From: Phenylobacterium sp.
Lineage (GTDB): Bacteria; Pseudomonadota; Alphaproteobacteria; Caulobacterales; Caulobacteraceae
Reading direction: 5' to 3'
DNA: 64,000 nucleotides
NCBI RefSeq assembly: GCF_004799515.1
Contig: NZ_SSMX01000026.1
Span: 248,001-312,000 of the forward strand
The notes below the pieces were generated by a model. The model did not search any database, was not told the DNA's origin, and saw nothing but the letters and a program-made list of their open reading frames with translations. This document shows positions 7,891 through 15,384 of this stretch, one piece after another; position 1 is the stretch's first letter, and every line of letters begins with the position of its first letter. Position numbers and translations under genes: made by a program.

Positions 7891-8852
7891 TTCAACGTCT
7901 CCAGATAGGCTACGACCTGGCCGAGTTCGGGTCCGGAGAGGTCGGTGGCCGGCATGCGCGCGCCGGGTTTCAGGGCTTGGGGATTGGCGATCCAGCCGGC
8001 TAGGCCGTTGGGCGTATTGGGCAGGGTCCCGGCGGCCAGGGTCTCGCGGCCGGCGATGTGGGTGAGATCCGGTCCCACGACGCCGCCGGCCCCGGTTCCG
8101 CGCACCGTGTGGCAAGCGCCGCAATGAGCTACGACCAGCGGCTCGCCGGCCGCTGCCGTGTCGGGCGGCGGGGCAGCGGGCTGTTGCTGGCGCGCGCGCC
8201 ACGCCTCGAAATCCGCGGGCGGATCGGCGGTGACGAAGGCGGCCATGTGGGCGTGCTGCAGGCCACAGTACTCGGTGCACTGGCCGCGGTAGACGCCGGG
8301 CCGGTCGGCCTGCAGCCAGGTCAGGTTGGTGCGGCCGGGGATGGTGTCGGTCTTCCCGCCGAGCGCCGGAATCCAGAAGGAGTGGATGACGTCGGCGCCG
8401 TAGAGCTTCAGCAGGACAGGACGGCCGACGGGAATATGGATCTCATTGGCGGTGGAAAAGGTTTGGTCGGGGGTCAAGCCGAGATAGCGTGCTTCCCACC
8501 ACCACTGGTGGCCAGTGACTTCGATAGTCAGCGCCGTTGTGGCCGGCGCCGCGACCGCCGCCATCACCGCGACCGTCCAAGCGAGCGCGCCGGCAAGGGC
8601 TAGGACGGTCAGCGCCACCCCGATGGTGATCCACGCCGTCCCGCCGCCGCTGCCGCCCAGCGGGAGCGACGCCAGCGCTGGCCAGGGCTGGCGGGAACGC
8701 CGCATCCAGACGCCGACGACGACCAGCCCTGTTACGATCACGATGACGGCCAGCGACAGGTCCATCAGCCCCCAGGTGAGCCCGGTGACCGGATCGGCGC
8801 GGGGGCCGTAGGTCTTGAGGTAGGTCATCGGCCAAGCGGGTGAGACCCCCAT
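7887..8852 (-). CDS. coxB: Cytochrome c oxidase subunit II fused to cytochrome c (caa3 type)
   Basis: 321 residues. Two N-terminal transmembrane helices (about 27-50 and 72-97), then a cupredoxin domain with GHQWWWE and the binuclear CuA site Cys191-x3-Cys195-x3-His-x2-Met (CTEYCGLQHAHM). After a Pro/Ala-rich linker, a C-terminal cytochrome c domain carries haem site Cys244-G-A-Cys247-His248 and ends YLETLK. The fusion identifies a caa3-type oxidase that takes electrons straight into its own haem c. ATG 8852 lies three bases after the upstream cytochrome gene's stop, and the stop overlaps the GTG of coxA. Confidence 0.92.
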   Translation of the reverse strand: MGVSPAWPMTYLKTYGPRADPVTGLTWGLMDLSLAVIVIVTGLVVVGVWMRRSRQPWPALASLPLGGSGGGTAWITIGVALTVLALAGALAWTVAVMAAVAAPATTALTIEVTGHQWWWEARYLGLTPDQTFSTANEIHIPVGRPVLLKLYGADVIHSFWIPALGGKTDTIPGRTNLTWLQADRPGVYRGQCTEYCGLQHAHMAAFVTADPPADFEAWRARQQQPAAPPPDTAAAGEPLVVAHCGACHTVRGTGAGGVVGPDLTHIAGRETLAAGTLPNTPNGLAGWIANPQALKPGARMPATDLSGPELGQVVAYLETLK

Positions 8853-8855
8853 GGC

Positions 8856-9407
8856 TCACCGCGCGCGCTGGGCCGCGATCAGGCCCTGGTGGGCGCTGTC
8901 GGCGGGGTCTTGGTCGGCGGCCTGCGGACCGGTCGTGGAGGGTTGGTTCGACGCGTCGCCCAGGCTCTGGAGATAGGCGACCAGCTTCCAGATCTGGTCC
9001 GGCGGCAGGCGGGCGCCCCAGGCCGGCATCCCCTGCGGGCGGCCGTCATGGATCGAGTTGAAGAGTTCGGCCGGCGTACCGCCATAGCGCCAGCCGGAGC
9101 CGTTCAGCGCCGGGCCTATCAGGCCCGAGCCCTGAGCGCCGTGGCAGTAGACGCAGTTCATGGCGCCGAAGAGCTGCTTGCCCTCGGCGACCGCCTGAGC
9201 GTTCCCGGCGAAGGGGTTGGCGATCCGCCCGGCGATGCTCACCGGCTCGCCCGGCGGGGCCCCCATCGGAATGGAATGCAGGGTCGCGTCGGCGGGAAGC
9301 TGGGTGGCCGCTGGGCCTGTCACGGAATCGCCATGCGAGCGGCTGCAGGCGCCGAGCGCGACGGTGGCGAGGAGTGTGAGGGCGAGGCGCAGGGTCATGG
9401 CGCGCAT
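8856..9407 (-). CDS. Cytochrome c lipoprotein, likely acceptor of the quinoprotein
   Basis: 183 residues. Lipoprotein signal with lipobox V-A-L-G-A-C (Cys about residue 21), then a single cytochrome c domain with haem site C-V-Y-C-H (NCVYCHGAQGSG) and Met ligand candidates in QGMPAWG. The C-terminus is a low-complexity tail rich in Gln, Ala and Asp. The ATG at 9407 overlaps the TGA of the PQQ dehydrogenase gene by one base (TGATG), the tightest coupling to that enzyme. It is therefore the best candidate for the dehydrogenase's electron acceptor, in the role of XoxG or cytochrome c-550. Confidence 0.82.
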   Translation of the reverse strand: MRAMTLRLALTLLATVALGACSRSHGDSVTGPAATQLPADATLHSIPMGAPPGEPVSIAGRIANPFAGNAQAVAEGKQLFGAMNCVYCHGAQGSGLIGPALNGSGWRYGGTPAELFNSIHDGRPQGMPAWGARLPPDQIWKLVAYLQSLGDASNQPSTTGPQAADQDPADSAHQGLIAAQRAR

Positions 9408-11272
9408 CAATCCGGGGCATTGTAGACCGCGCCCGGGGCCTTCGAGCCCTGGGTGGTCAGCATGCCGGGCCCGCTGCCCGGCGAGACGCCGTCGATGGAG
9501 AAGACGTAGAGGGTTCCGCCGCGTGGCGGGAAGCCGTTCTTCGAACCCATCACCTGGCTGGCGACGCCGCCGACGCCGGCCACCACGGCGACGTATTGGC
9601 GCCCATCCGGGCCCAGGTAGGTCATGGGTTGAGACGTGATCCCTGAGCTCAGCTTCTGCGACCACAGCACCTTGCCGTTCCGCGCATCGACCGCCCGGAA
9701 CCAGCCGTCGGTGGTTCCGTAGAAGACGAGGTCGCCGGCGGTCGCCAGGACGCCGCTCATGGTCATGAAGGTCTCGGGGATCGACCAGGCGCGTTCGCCG
9801 GTCAGCGGGTTCCAAGCGATGAACTCGCCCCACTTGTTGGTCTTGCCGCCGGCGTGGGTGGTCAGGTCCATGCCGTCGTAGGGCGTGCCCGGGATGTAGC
9901 CGACTTTGTGGTCGGTCAGGTCCATGCAGATGTTGAAGATGTCGGCGTAGATCAGCCCAGTGCGCGGCGAGAACGCCGCCGGCTGCCAGTCCTTTGAGCC
10001 GATGTGGGTCGGGCAGATGTTGCTGACCTTCTCCTCGACCTTGGCTTCCTTGTCGGGGTCGACGATTGGGCGTCCCGTGGCCGGATCGATGCCCTTAGCC
10101 CAGTTGAGCGGCGCGAAAGGCTTAGCCACGACGATGCGGCCGGTGCTCCGGTCCAGCGTGTAGCCGAAGCCGTTGCGGTCCAGGTGGACCAGCAGCTTGC
10201 GCGTCTGGCCGCCGATCGGTCCGTCGATCAGGATGTTCTCGTTGACCCCGTCGTAGTCCCACTGGTCGTGCGGCGTGAACTGGAAGCCCCAGTGGACCGA
10301 ACCGGTCTTCGGATCGCGAGCGAAGACGGCGCTGGACCAGAGGTTGTCGCCGGGCCGCTGGGCCGGCACGCGGGGGCTCGGATTGCTGGTGCCCTCGTAG
10401 ATCAGGTTGAGGTCAGGGTCGTAGGAAATCCAACCCCAGACCGTGCCGCCACCGCGCTGCCAGGCGTCGCCCGGCCAGGACGAGGCGCCCAGGTCCTTAC
10501 CCGCCAGCCAGGGATAGGGCGCGTGGTAGTCGGCGCCGATCTTCACGTCGGCGTCGGGGCCGGTGGAATAGCCGCGCCAGAGTTCCTTGCCAGTGGAAAG
10601 GTCCAGGGCGGTCAGTTGGCCGCGCACGCCCATCTCGCCGCCGGAATTGCCGACCAGGACGGCGTTGCCGACGACCAGCGGCGACATGGTGATGGTCATG
10701 CCGCTGGCCGGCTGGCCCAGGCGAACGCGCCAGGCGGGCTTCCCGGTGTTGGCGTCGAGCGCCACGGCCTCGCCGTCCAGCAAAGTGAAGACCAGCTTGC
10801 CGTCGGCGTAGGTCGGCCCGCGATTGACCGCGTCGCAGCAGGCCTTGCCGACGGCGATGGGGTCGGGGTGCGGCTGATAGGTCCACTTGATTGGCGCGCC
10901 GGGCTTCGACAGGTCGAGTGCGTAAGCGACGTTCGGATAGGGCGTGACCACGAACATGGTGTCGCCGACCACCAGGGGCGCGGCCTCGTGACCATAGGGG
11001 ATGCCGTCGGAGAACGACCAGGCCATCTTCAGCCGCGCGACATTGCCCACGCCGATCTGCTCCAGCGGACTGAAGCGGGTGTTGGCGTAGTCGCGCGCTT
11101 GGCGGCGCCACTCGCCGGGCGGATCGTTGGGCGCGAAGTTGGCGGTCGCGCCGGTGGCGCCGGGCTGCGGGCGGTTGGCGGGTGAGAGCGACGAGGCTTT
11201 CCGGTCGGCCGGGCCGCAGGCCGCCAGCACGGCCAACAGGGCTAGGCCCAACGTCCGGTGCGGCCGGATCAT
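9407..11272 (-). CDS. PQQ-dependent alcohol dehydrogenase with lanthanide-type Asp-x-Asp
   Basis: 621 residues. Lipoprotein-like signal (lipobox ending A-A-C at about residue 19), then an eight-bladed quinoprotein propeller. The vicinal cysteines Cys145-Cys146 of the PQQ pocket are present. The catalytic base region reads W338-D339-Y340-D341 (HDQWDYDGVNE); an Asp two residues after the catalytic Asp is the established marker of lanthanide-dependent enzymes (XoxF, ExaF, PedH), where calcium enzymes have Ala or another residue. Tryptophan-docking-like segments (GWFRAVDARNGKVLW) are visible. No haem motif, so electrons must go to a separate cytochrome. ATG 11272 overlaps the upstream ctaG-like stop by four bases. 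Substrate is probably a primary alcohol or aldehyde. No PQQ biosynthesis genes are in the window. Confidence 0.88.
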   Translation of the reverse strand: MIRPHRTLGLALLAVLAACGPADRKASSLSPANRPQPGATGATANFAPNDPPGEWRRQARDYANTRFSPLEQIGVGNVARLKMAWSFSDGIPYGHEAAPLVVGDTMFVVTPYPNVAYALDLSKPGAPIKWTYQPHPDPIAVGKACCDAVNRGPTYADGKLVFTLLDGEAVALDANTGKPAWRVRLGQPASGMTITMSPLVVGNAVLVGNSGGEMGVRGQLTALDLSTGKELWRGYSTGPDADVKIGADYHAPYPWLAGKDLGASSWPGDAWQRGGGTVWGWISYDPDLNLIYEGTSNPSPRVPAQRPGDNLWSSAVFARDPKTGSVHWGFQFTPHDQWDYDGVNENILIDGPIGGQTRKLLVHLDRNGFGYTLDRSTGRIVVAKPFAPLNWAKGIDPATGRPIVDPDKEAKVEEKVSNICPTHIGSKDWQPAAFSPRTGLIYADIFNICMDLTDHKVGYIPGTPYDGMDLTTHAGGKTNKWGEFIAWNPLTGERAWSIPETFMTMSGVLATAGDLVFYGTTDGWFRAVDARNGKVLWSQKLSSGITSQPMTYLGPDGRQYVAVVAGVGGVASQVMGSKNGFPPRGGTLYVFSIDGVSPGSGPGMLTTQGSKAPGAVYNAPD

Positions 11273-12078
11273 CGCGCCAGTTCCACAGGCGCTAGGCTGT
11301 CTGCGCGCCGGCCGGCGTCGCGCAGGGCGACGGCCAGTCCGCCCACCACAGCGGCGGCGAGGACGAGGCCGGCCGGGATCCACATAATCGCCCCGGCCAG
11401 TTGCTGATCGCCGAGCGGGGTCAGGCCCCAGGCGGCGGTGGTGAGGGCGTGCGGCGCATAGAGCGGCCGGTTCGCGAAGGTCAGGATGGCGCCCAGTAGA
11501 CCCATCTGCAGGCTGGTCAGCAGGGCCGCCGCTAGGGCCTCACCGAGTCGCCGCGCGCCAGCCGCCAGCAATGTCGACCACAACCACACCGCCGCGCCGA
11601 AGGCGCTGAGGTGCATCGCCCAATAGGTGAGGGGGCTTGCGAAGGTAGCGTCATAGGGGCCTGGCGCATGCCAGAACCACAGCACAACGGCGAACGCCGC
11701 CGCCGCGGCGAGGGGCTCCAGTGGACGAAGACGCCTGCGACGCGGTAGTCCCAACGCCAGCAATGGCGCGGCCACGGCGGCGAGCACCATGTGCTGCGCC
11801 ACCCGGGCGGCGGAGAGCGAGACGGACAACGCGCAGAGCGGCGAGGTCAACGCCAGGGCGCCGATAGCCCAGCCCATACAGACGCAGGCCGATTGCGCCA
11901 TTGTCGGGGTCTGCTCGCCGCGCCGCCACGACCGAGAGGCCAGTCCATAGGCCGCCAGCGCCAGCACCAGGGCGGCGATCAATATGGGGTCGAGGTTCCA
12001 GCGCTCGGTCAGCGCCCCAGGCGACGGCGGCGAACCGCAGTAAGCCTCAATCCTCCCGGCATGCTCGATGGATCCCAC
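11269..12078 (-). CDS. ctaG: CtaG-family (caa3 type) cytochrome oxidase assembly membrane protein
   Basis: 269 residues and about seven transmembrane helices. Family features seen are LSAARVAQHMVLAAVAAPLL (His-Met in a membrane helix), VVLWFWHAPGPYD (Trp-His-x-Pro) and the C-terminal GDQQLAGAIMWIPAG. This is the multi-helix caa3_CtaG family (PF09678), not the CuB chaperone Cox11. First gene of the operon. GTG start at 12078 is the longest reading; no ATG follows in the N-terminal region, so the exact start is unsure. Reads divergently from the DUF2231 gene across about 115 bases. Confidence 0.82.
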   Translation of the reverse strand: MGSIEHAGRIEAYCGSPPSPGALTERWNLDPILIAALVLALAAYGLASRSWRRGEQTPTMAQSACVCMGWAIGALALTSPLCALSVSLSAARVAQHMVLAAVAAPLLALGLPRRRRLRPLEPLAAAAAFAVVLWFWHAPGPYDATFASPLTYWAMHLSAFGAAVWLWSTLLAAGARRLGEALAAALLTSLQMGLLGAILTFANRPLYAPHALTTAAWGLTPLGDQQLAGAIMWIPAGLVLAAAVVGGLAVALRDAGRRADSLAPVELAR

Positions 12079-12140
12079 GGCGATATTGCCCCGCTTATGC
12101 TGACAGTAGAAATTCCGTGTGGCGGTCTATGTTCCGCGCC

Positions 12141-12166
12141 GGAACCCGCGCTCTCGGCTGCCCGTT
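12141..12166 (+). promoter_or_regulatory. Candidate EcfG (general stress sigma) promoter
   Basis: GGAAC at 12141-12145 and CGTT at 12163-12166 are separated by 17 bases, an exact match to the alphaproteobacterial EcfG/SigT consensus GGAAC-N16/17-CGTT. It lies 28 bases before the ATG of the DUF2231 gene, in the gap shared with the divergent oxidase operon. A chance match is possible in GC-rich DNA. Confidence 0.45.
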
Positions 12167-12193
12167 GCCCCGCAAACGACGACGGGAGACGAA

Positions 12194-12649
12194 ATGCCCA
12201 ATCCACGCTCCACCGCCCGGGTCGGCGGACGCCCGATCCACGCCATGCTCGTGCCGATCCCAATCGTCTGCTTCGTTCTGACCCTCGGAAGCGATCTCGC
12301 CTACTGGAAGACGGCGGCCATGCAGTGGGCCAACATGTCGGCGTGGCTGCTGACCATCGGCCTGGTGGTCGCCCTTTTCGCCGTGGTCGCGGGCCTGATC
12401 GATTTCCTGGGCGAGCGGCGTATCCGGTCGCTGACGGCGGTTTACATCCACGCCGGCGGCAATGCGGTGGCGCTGGGGCTCGCGATCCTCAACGCCTTCG
12501 TCCACACCCGCGACGCCTACACCTCGGTCGTGCCGCTGGGTCTGATCCTGTCGACCCTGACGGTGCTGATCCTGGTGGTCACCGGCTGGATGGGGTGGGG
12601 GATGGTCTACCGTCATGGCGTTGGCGTGAGTTCGGAGGCCGGCCGATGA
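12194..12649 (+). CDS. DUF2231-family membrane protein
   Basis: 151 residues with four transmembrane helices (about 17-36, 50-70, 81-102 and 117-137). It matches the DUF2231 pattern: GRPIHAMLVPIPIVCFVLTLGSD at the start, VAGLIDF in the second helix and HAGGNAVAL in the third. ATG 12194 is preceded by GGGAGACG. Its stop overlaps the next gene's start (ATGA), coupling it to the quinoprotein sugar dehydrogenase. Members often sit beside PQQ sorbosone-type dehydrogenases and may serve as a membrane partner; the role is unproven. Confidence 0.8.
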   Translation: MPNPRSTARVGGRPIHAMLVPIPIVCFVLTLGSDLAYWKTAAMQWANMSAWLLTIGLVVALFAVVAGLIDFLGERRIRSLTAVYIHAGGNAVALGLAILNAFVHTRDAYTSVVPLGLILSTLTVLILVVTGWMGWGMVYRHGVGVSSEAGR

Positions 12650-13965
12650 GCGCCGCCCGCCTCACCCTCCTCGCCGGCGCCGCCCTGGGCCTCACCGCGC
12701 TTGCGGCCTGCGGCGGCCCGCCGCCCGGCGACCCGCACCGCCAGATCGGCCCGAACCCCTATTTGCCGGACATCCACCAGTACCTCATGCCGCCGATGAA
12801 GGTGCCGAAGACCGAGCCTTGGGGCTCGGCGGTCCCGACCGTCGCGCCGGGCCTGCAGATCAAGGCGCTGGCGCAGAACCTGAAGAACCCGCGCTCACTC
12901 TACGTCCTCCCCAACGGCGACGTCCTGGTGGCCGAGACCGACGGGCCGCCTGGGCCGGTCAACCGGCCCAAGGAGTTCGTCATGAACTGGATCGAGAAGC
13001 AGGCGCATTCCAAGACCAAGGCCGCTCAGCGCATCCTGCTGATCCGCGACCCCGGCAATGGCGCCCCGCCGCAGACCACCGTCTTCATCGACCACCTGAC
13101 CTCGCCGTTCGGCATGGTGCTGGTGGGCAGCGACTTCTACGTCGCCGACACCGACGCGGTGCTGCGCTTCCCCTATCAGACCGGCGACACCCAGATCACC
13201 GCCCCGCCGCAGAAGCTGACAGACCTGCCGGGCGGCCCGATCGACCACCACTGGACCAAGAGCCTGACGGCCAGCCCCGACGGAACGAAGCTCTACGCCG
13301 GCGTCGGCTCCAACTCGAACATCACCGAGAACGGCATGCCCGCGGAATTGGATCGCGCGCAGATCTGGGAGATCGATCGAACGACCGGCGCGCACCGGCC
13401 CTACGCCACGGGCCTGCGCAACCCCAACGGCCTGACCTTCGAGCCCACGACCCATGTGCTGTGGGCCGTGGTCAATGAGCGCGACGAATTGGGCCCCGAC
13501 CTGGTGCCCGACTACATGACCTCTGTGAAGGACGGCGCCTTCTACGGCTGGCCCTACAGTTACTACGGCCAACATGTGGACCCGCGGGTGAAGCCGCAGA
13601 AGCCGGAGATGGTCGCCAAGGCGATCCCGCCGGACTACGCCTTGAGCTCGCACGTGGCCCCGCTCGGTATGGTGTTTTACACGGGCGATGCGCTGCCGGT
13701 CGCCTATCACGGCGGCGCCTTCGTGGCCGAGCATGGCAGCTGGAACCGCCCGCAGCTCAATGGCTACCGCGTCGTCTACATCCCCTTCGCCGACGGCCGG
13801 CCGAACGGCATGGCGCAGGACGTGGTGACCGGCTTCGTGGGCGCCGACGGCAAGGCGAAGGGCCGGCCGGTCACGGTGGCGGTCGATGGCAAGGGCGCCC
13901 TGCTGATCGCCGATGACGTCGGCAACACAGTCTGGCGGGTCACCGCCGCCGGAGCGCCGCCATGA
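12646..13965 (+). CDS. PQQ-dependent sugar dehydrogenase, sorbosone dehydrogenase type
   Basis: 439 residues. Lipoprotein-like leader (LTALAACGG, Cys about residue 23), then a six-bladed propeller of the soluble glucose dehydrogenase/L-sorbosone dehydrogenase family. Diagnostic segments are LKNPRSLYVLPNGDVLVAE, HHWTKSLTASPDG (catalytic His region), TGLRNPNGLTFEP, GWPYSYYG and FVAEHGSWNR. It oxidises sugars or related aldose/aldehyde substrates in the periplasm with PQQ as cofactor. ATG 12646 overlaps the DUF2231 stop, and its stop overlaps the next ATG at 13962. No haem domain. This is the second PQQ enzyme of the island, on the opposite strand to the first. Confidence 0.87.
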   Translation: MSAARLTLLAGAALGLTALAACGGPPPGDPHRQIGPNPYLPDIHQYLMPPMKVPKTEPWGSAVPTVAPGLQIKALAQNLKNPRSLYVLPNGDVLVAETDGPPGPVNRPKEFVMNWIEKQAHSKTKAAQRILLIRDPGNGAPPQTTVFIDHLTSPFGMVLVGSDFYVADTDAVLRFPYQTGDTQITAPPQKLTDLPGGPIDHHWTKSLTASPDGTKLYAGVGSNSNITENGMPAELDRAQIWEIDRTTGAHRPYATGLRNPNGLTFEPTTHVLWAVVNERDELGPDLVPDYMTSVKDGAFYGWPYSYYGQHVDPRVKPQKPEMVAKAIPPDYALSSHVAPLGMVFYTGDALPVAYHGGAFVAEHGSWNRPQLNGYRVVYIPFADGRPNGMAQDVVTGFVGADGKAKGRPVTVAVDGKGALLIADDVGNTVWRVTAAGAPP

Positions 13966-14400
13966 GGTCGAAGGTGGTCTGGGAGGACTCAGGCGCGCGG
14001 ACCATCGTCCTGATCCTCGATCCGGGTGAGGAGGCCTTCGCGGCGATCACCGCTTTCGCGGCGAAGGAGAAGATCGAGGGCGCCTCTCTGACGGCGCTGG
14101 GCGCGTTCGAGCGCGCGACCGTCGGCTGGTTCGATTTCGCCAAGAAGGACTATACGCCGATCCGGGTGGACGAGCAGTGCGAGGGCCTGAGCCTGGTCGG
14201 CGATCGCGCTGGGCGACGACGGTCAGCCCAGCCTGCACGTCCATGCGGTGGTGGGCCTCAGCGACGGCTCGACCCGCGGCGGCCATCTGTTGAACGCGGT
14301 GGTGAAGCCGACGCTGGAGGTGACGATCGTCGAAACCCCGGCCCACCTGCGCCGCCGCAAGCGGCCCGAGCTAGGCGTGGCCCTGATCGATCTCGGTTGA
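13962..14400 (+). pseudogene. PPC/DUF296 domain protein, frameshifted
   Basis: The first 80 codons (MRSKVVWEDSGARTIVLILD..., EKIEGASLTALGAFERATVGWFD) match the start of the PPC/DUF296 domain. Near 14205 the frame shifts: the true continuation ALGDDGQPSLHVHAVVGLSD... to RRKRPELGVALIDLG and stop TGA at 14400 is in another frame. The expected join is VGD-I-ALGDDG, so two bases appear deleted from GAC-ATC. The truncated product would lose the conserved HVHAVVG trimer core. ATGA overlap with the upstream dehydrogenase gene. Either a recent pseudogene or a sequencing error. Confidence 0.8.
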
Positions 14401-14416
14401 GGATAGGAGCCCAATC

Positions 14417-14587
14417 ATGACGGAAGCCAATACCAAGGGCCGTGAAGCCAACGCCGCCCAGCCGCTCGGCGAGCGCAAGGGCACGGCGTCCAAGTCCGCC
14501 ACGCGCGCCACTGGCCGAGCAGAGCGCAAGAGCGCCGGTCCGGACGGCCCGGACGCCGCAGCGGTCAGCCGCACGCTCAAGCGCTGA
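14417..14587 (+). CDS. Small basic hypothetical protein
   Basis: 56 residues from ATG 14417, preceded by GGATAGGAG at a good distance. The sequence is rich in Ala, Lys, Arg and Ser, low in complexity and without hydrophobic segments (MTEANTKGREANAAQPLGER... ending VSRTLKR). Not a family I recognise. Its basic, disordered character could suit a nucleic-acid-associated protein, but that is speculation. The ribosome binding site and the compact spacing between neighbours are the main support. Confidence 0.4.
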   Translation: MTEANTKGREANAAQPLGERKGTASKSATRATGRAERKSAGPDGPDAAAVSRTLKR

Positions 14588-14595
14588 GGCTTGCC

Positions 14596-14991
14596 GTGGA
14601 AGTCCTTCGGCTCGACCACGCCGCGATCAAGACCGTGCGTCTGGAGGAGACTCGCCGCTTCTTCGAGGAGGTCTTGAACCTCAAGGTCGGCCCACGCCCC
14701 GACTTCGACTTCCCCGGATAGTGGCTGTACGCCGGCAGCCATGATGTGGTGCATCTGGTCCAGACGGACGCCGCCAAGGCGCACTCGAAGGTCGCCAGCA
14801 TCAACCACTTCGCCTTGCGAGTCGCTGACATCGACGAGGCGGCGGACGCCCTGACGGCCCGCGGCGTCGCCTTCGAGCAGGAGGACACGCCGGGCGGCGA
14901 ACTGCGCCAGCTCTACATCACCGATCCCAACGGCGTGCGGATCGAACTGAACGCCGCAGGTCAGTCGAGCGCCGCTGGGGGCGTCGTCTAG
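14596..14991 (+). pseudogene. VOC (glyoxalase-like) protein with in-frame amber stop
   Basis: GTG 14596 opens VEVLRLDHAAIKTVRLEETR and FFEEVLNLKVGPRPDFDFPG. A TAG follows (14719-14721), and the same frame continues WLYAGSHDVVHLVQTD to the stop at 14991. Glyoxalase-fold relatives have Tyr before WLYAG, so a single change of a Tyr codon to TAG explains the stop. Metal-ligand candidates are His8, the His in VVHLV and the Glu near the end (GVRIELN). The stop on this strand shares its CTAG with the stop of the convergent DksA-like gene. Confidence 0.78.
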
Positions 14992-15248
14992 CGCAGCTGG
15001 CTGTCCTTGCTGCCGCGCCGGTTGATGCCCAGCACGATGCGGCTGTCACGGCCGGACTGGCAGCGGACGCAGGTTCGCGCGCCCGGCATGGCCTTGCGCC
15101 TGGCGTCCGGGATTGGCTCGCCGCACTCGTCGCAAAGGCTTGCGCCTTCGCCCGCCGGCATCCGGGCGCGGGCCGTGAGCACGCCATCGGTGATGGTGTC
15201 CTCGATCTGATCCAGGACGGCGCCTTCGTGGGCCCAGCCAGTGGCCAT
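14988..15248 (-). CDS. DksA/TraR-type zinc finger protein
   Basis: 86 residues. A four-cysteine zinc finger C-D-E-C...C-V-R-C (residues about 39-62) follows a short helical N-terminal part (QIEDTITDGVLTARARMP), with GEPIPDARRKAMPGARTC matching the DksA/TraR zinc-finger signature. This is the short TraR-like form lacking the long coiled coil of true DksA. It could act on RNA polymerase through the secondary channel, but many such short proteins are uncharacterised. Start ATG 15248. Convergent with the broken glyoxalase-like gene. Confidence 0.8.
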   Translation of the reverse strand: MATGWAHEGAVLDQIEDTITDGVLTARARMPAGEGASLCDECGEPIPDARRKAMPGARTCVRCQSGRDSRIVLGINRRGSKDSQLR

Positions 15249-15384
15249 CTCGTCTCCGATTTCTCCAACTTCTCAGCTGCTTAGATATGAGGGCGAAGAC
15301 GTGAGTTCCAGGGGCCGCGTCCGACGGTCGCTGGCGCCGTGCGCTGCGGGGTGCTAGAACAAGTCCGGAACATCGGAGGTATCC

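Noticed and set aside
2132-14721. TAG recoding or read-through, because two genes are interrupted by TAG in frame
   Set aside because: Both genes' neighbourhoods also carry frameshifts, and TAG ends many intact genes here (ftsA, ftsZ, ligA, ligC), so TAG is an ordinary stop.
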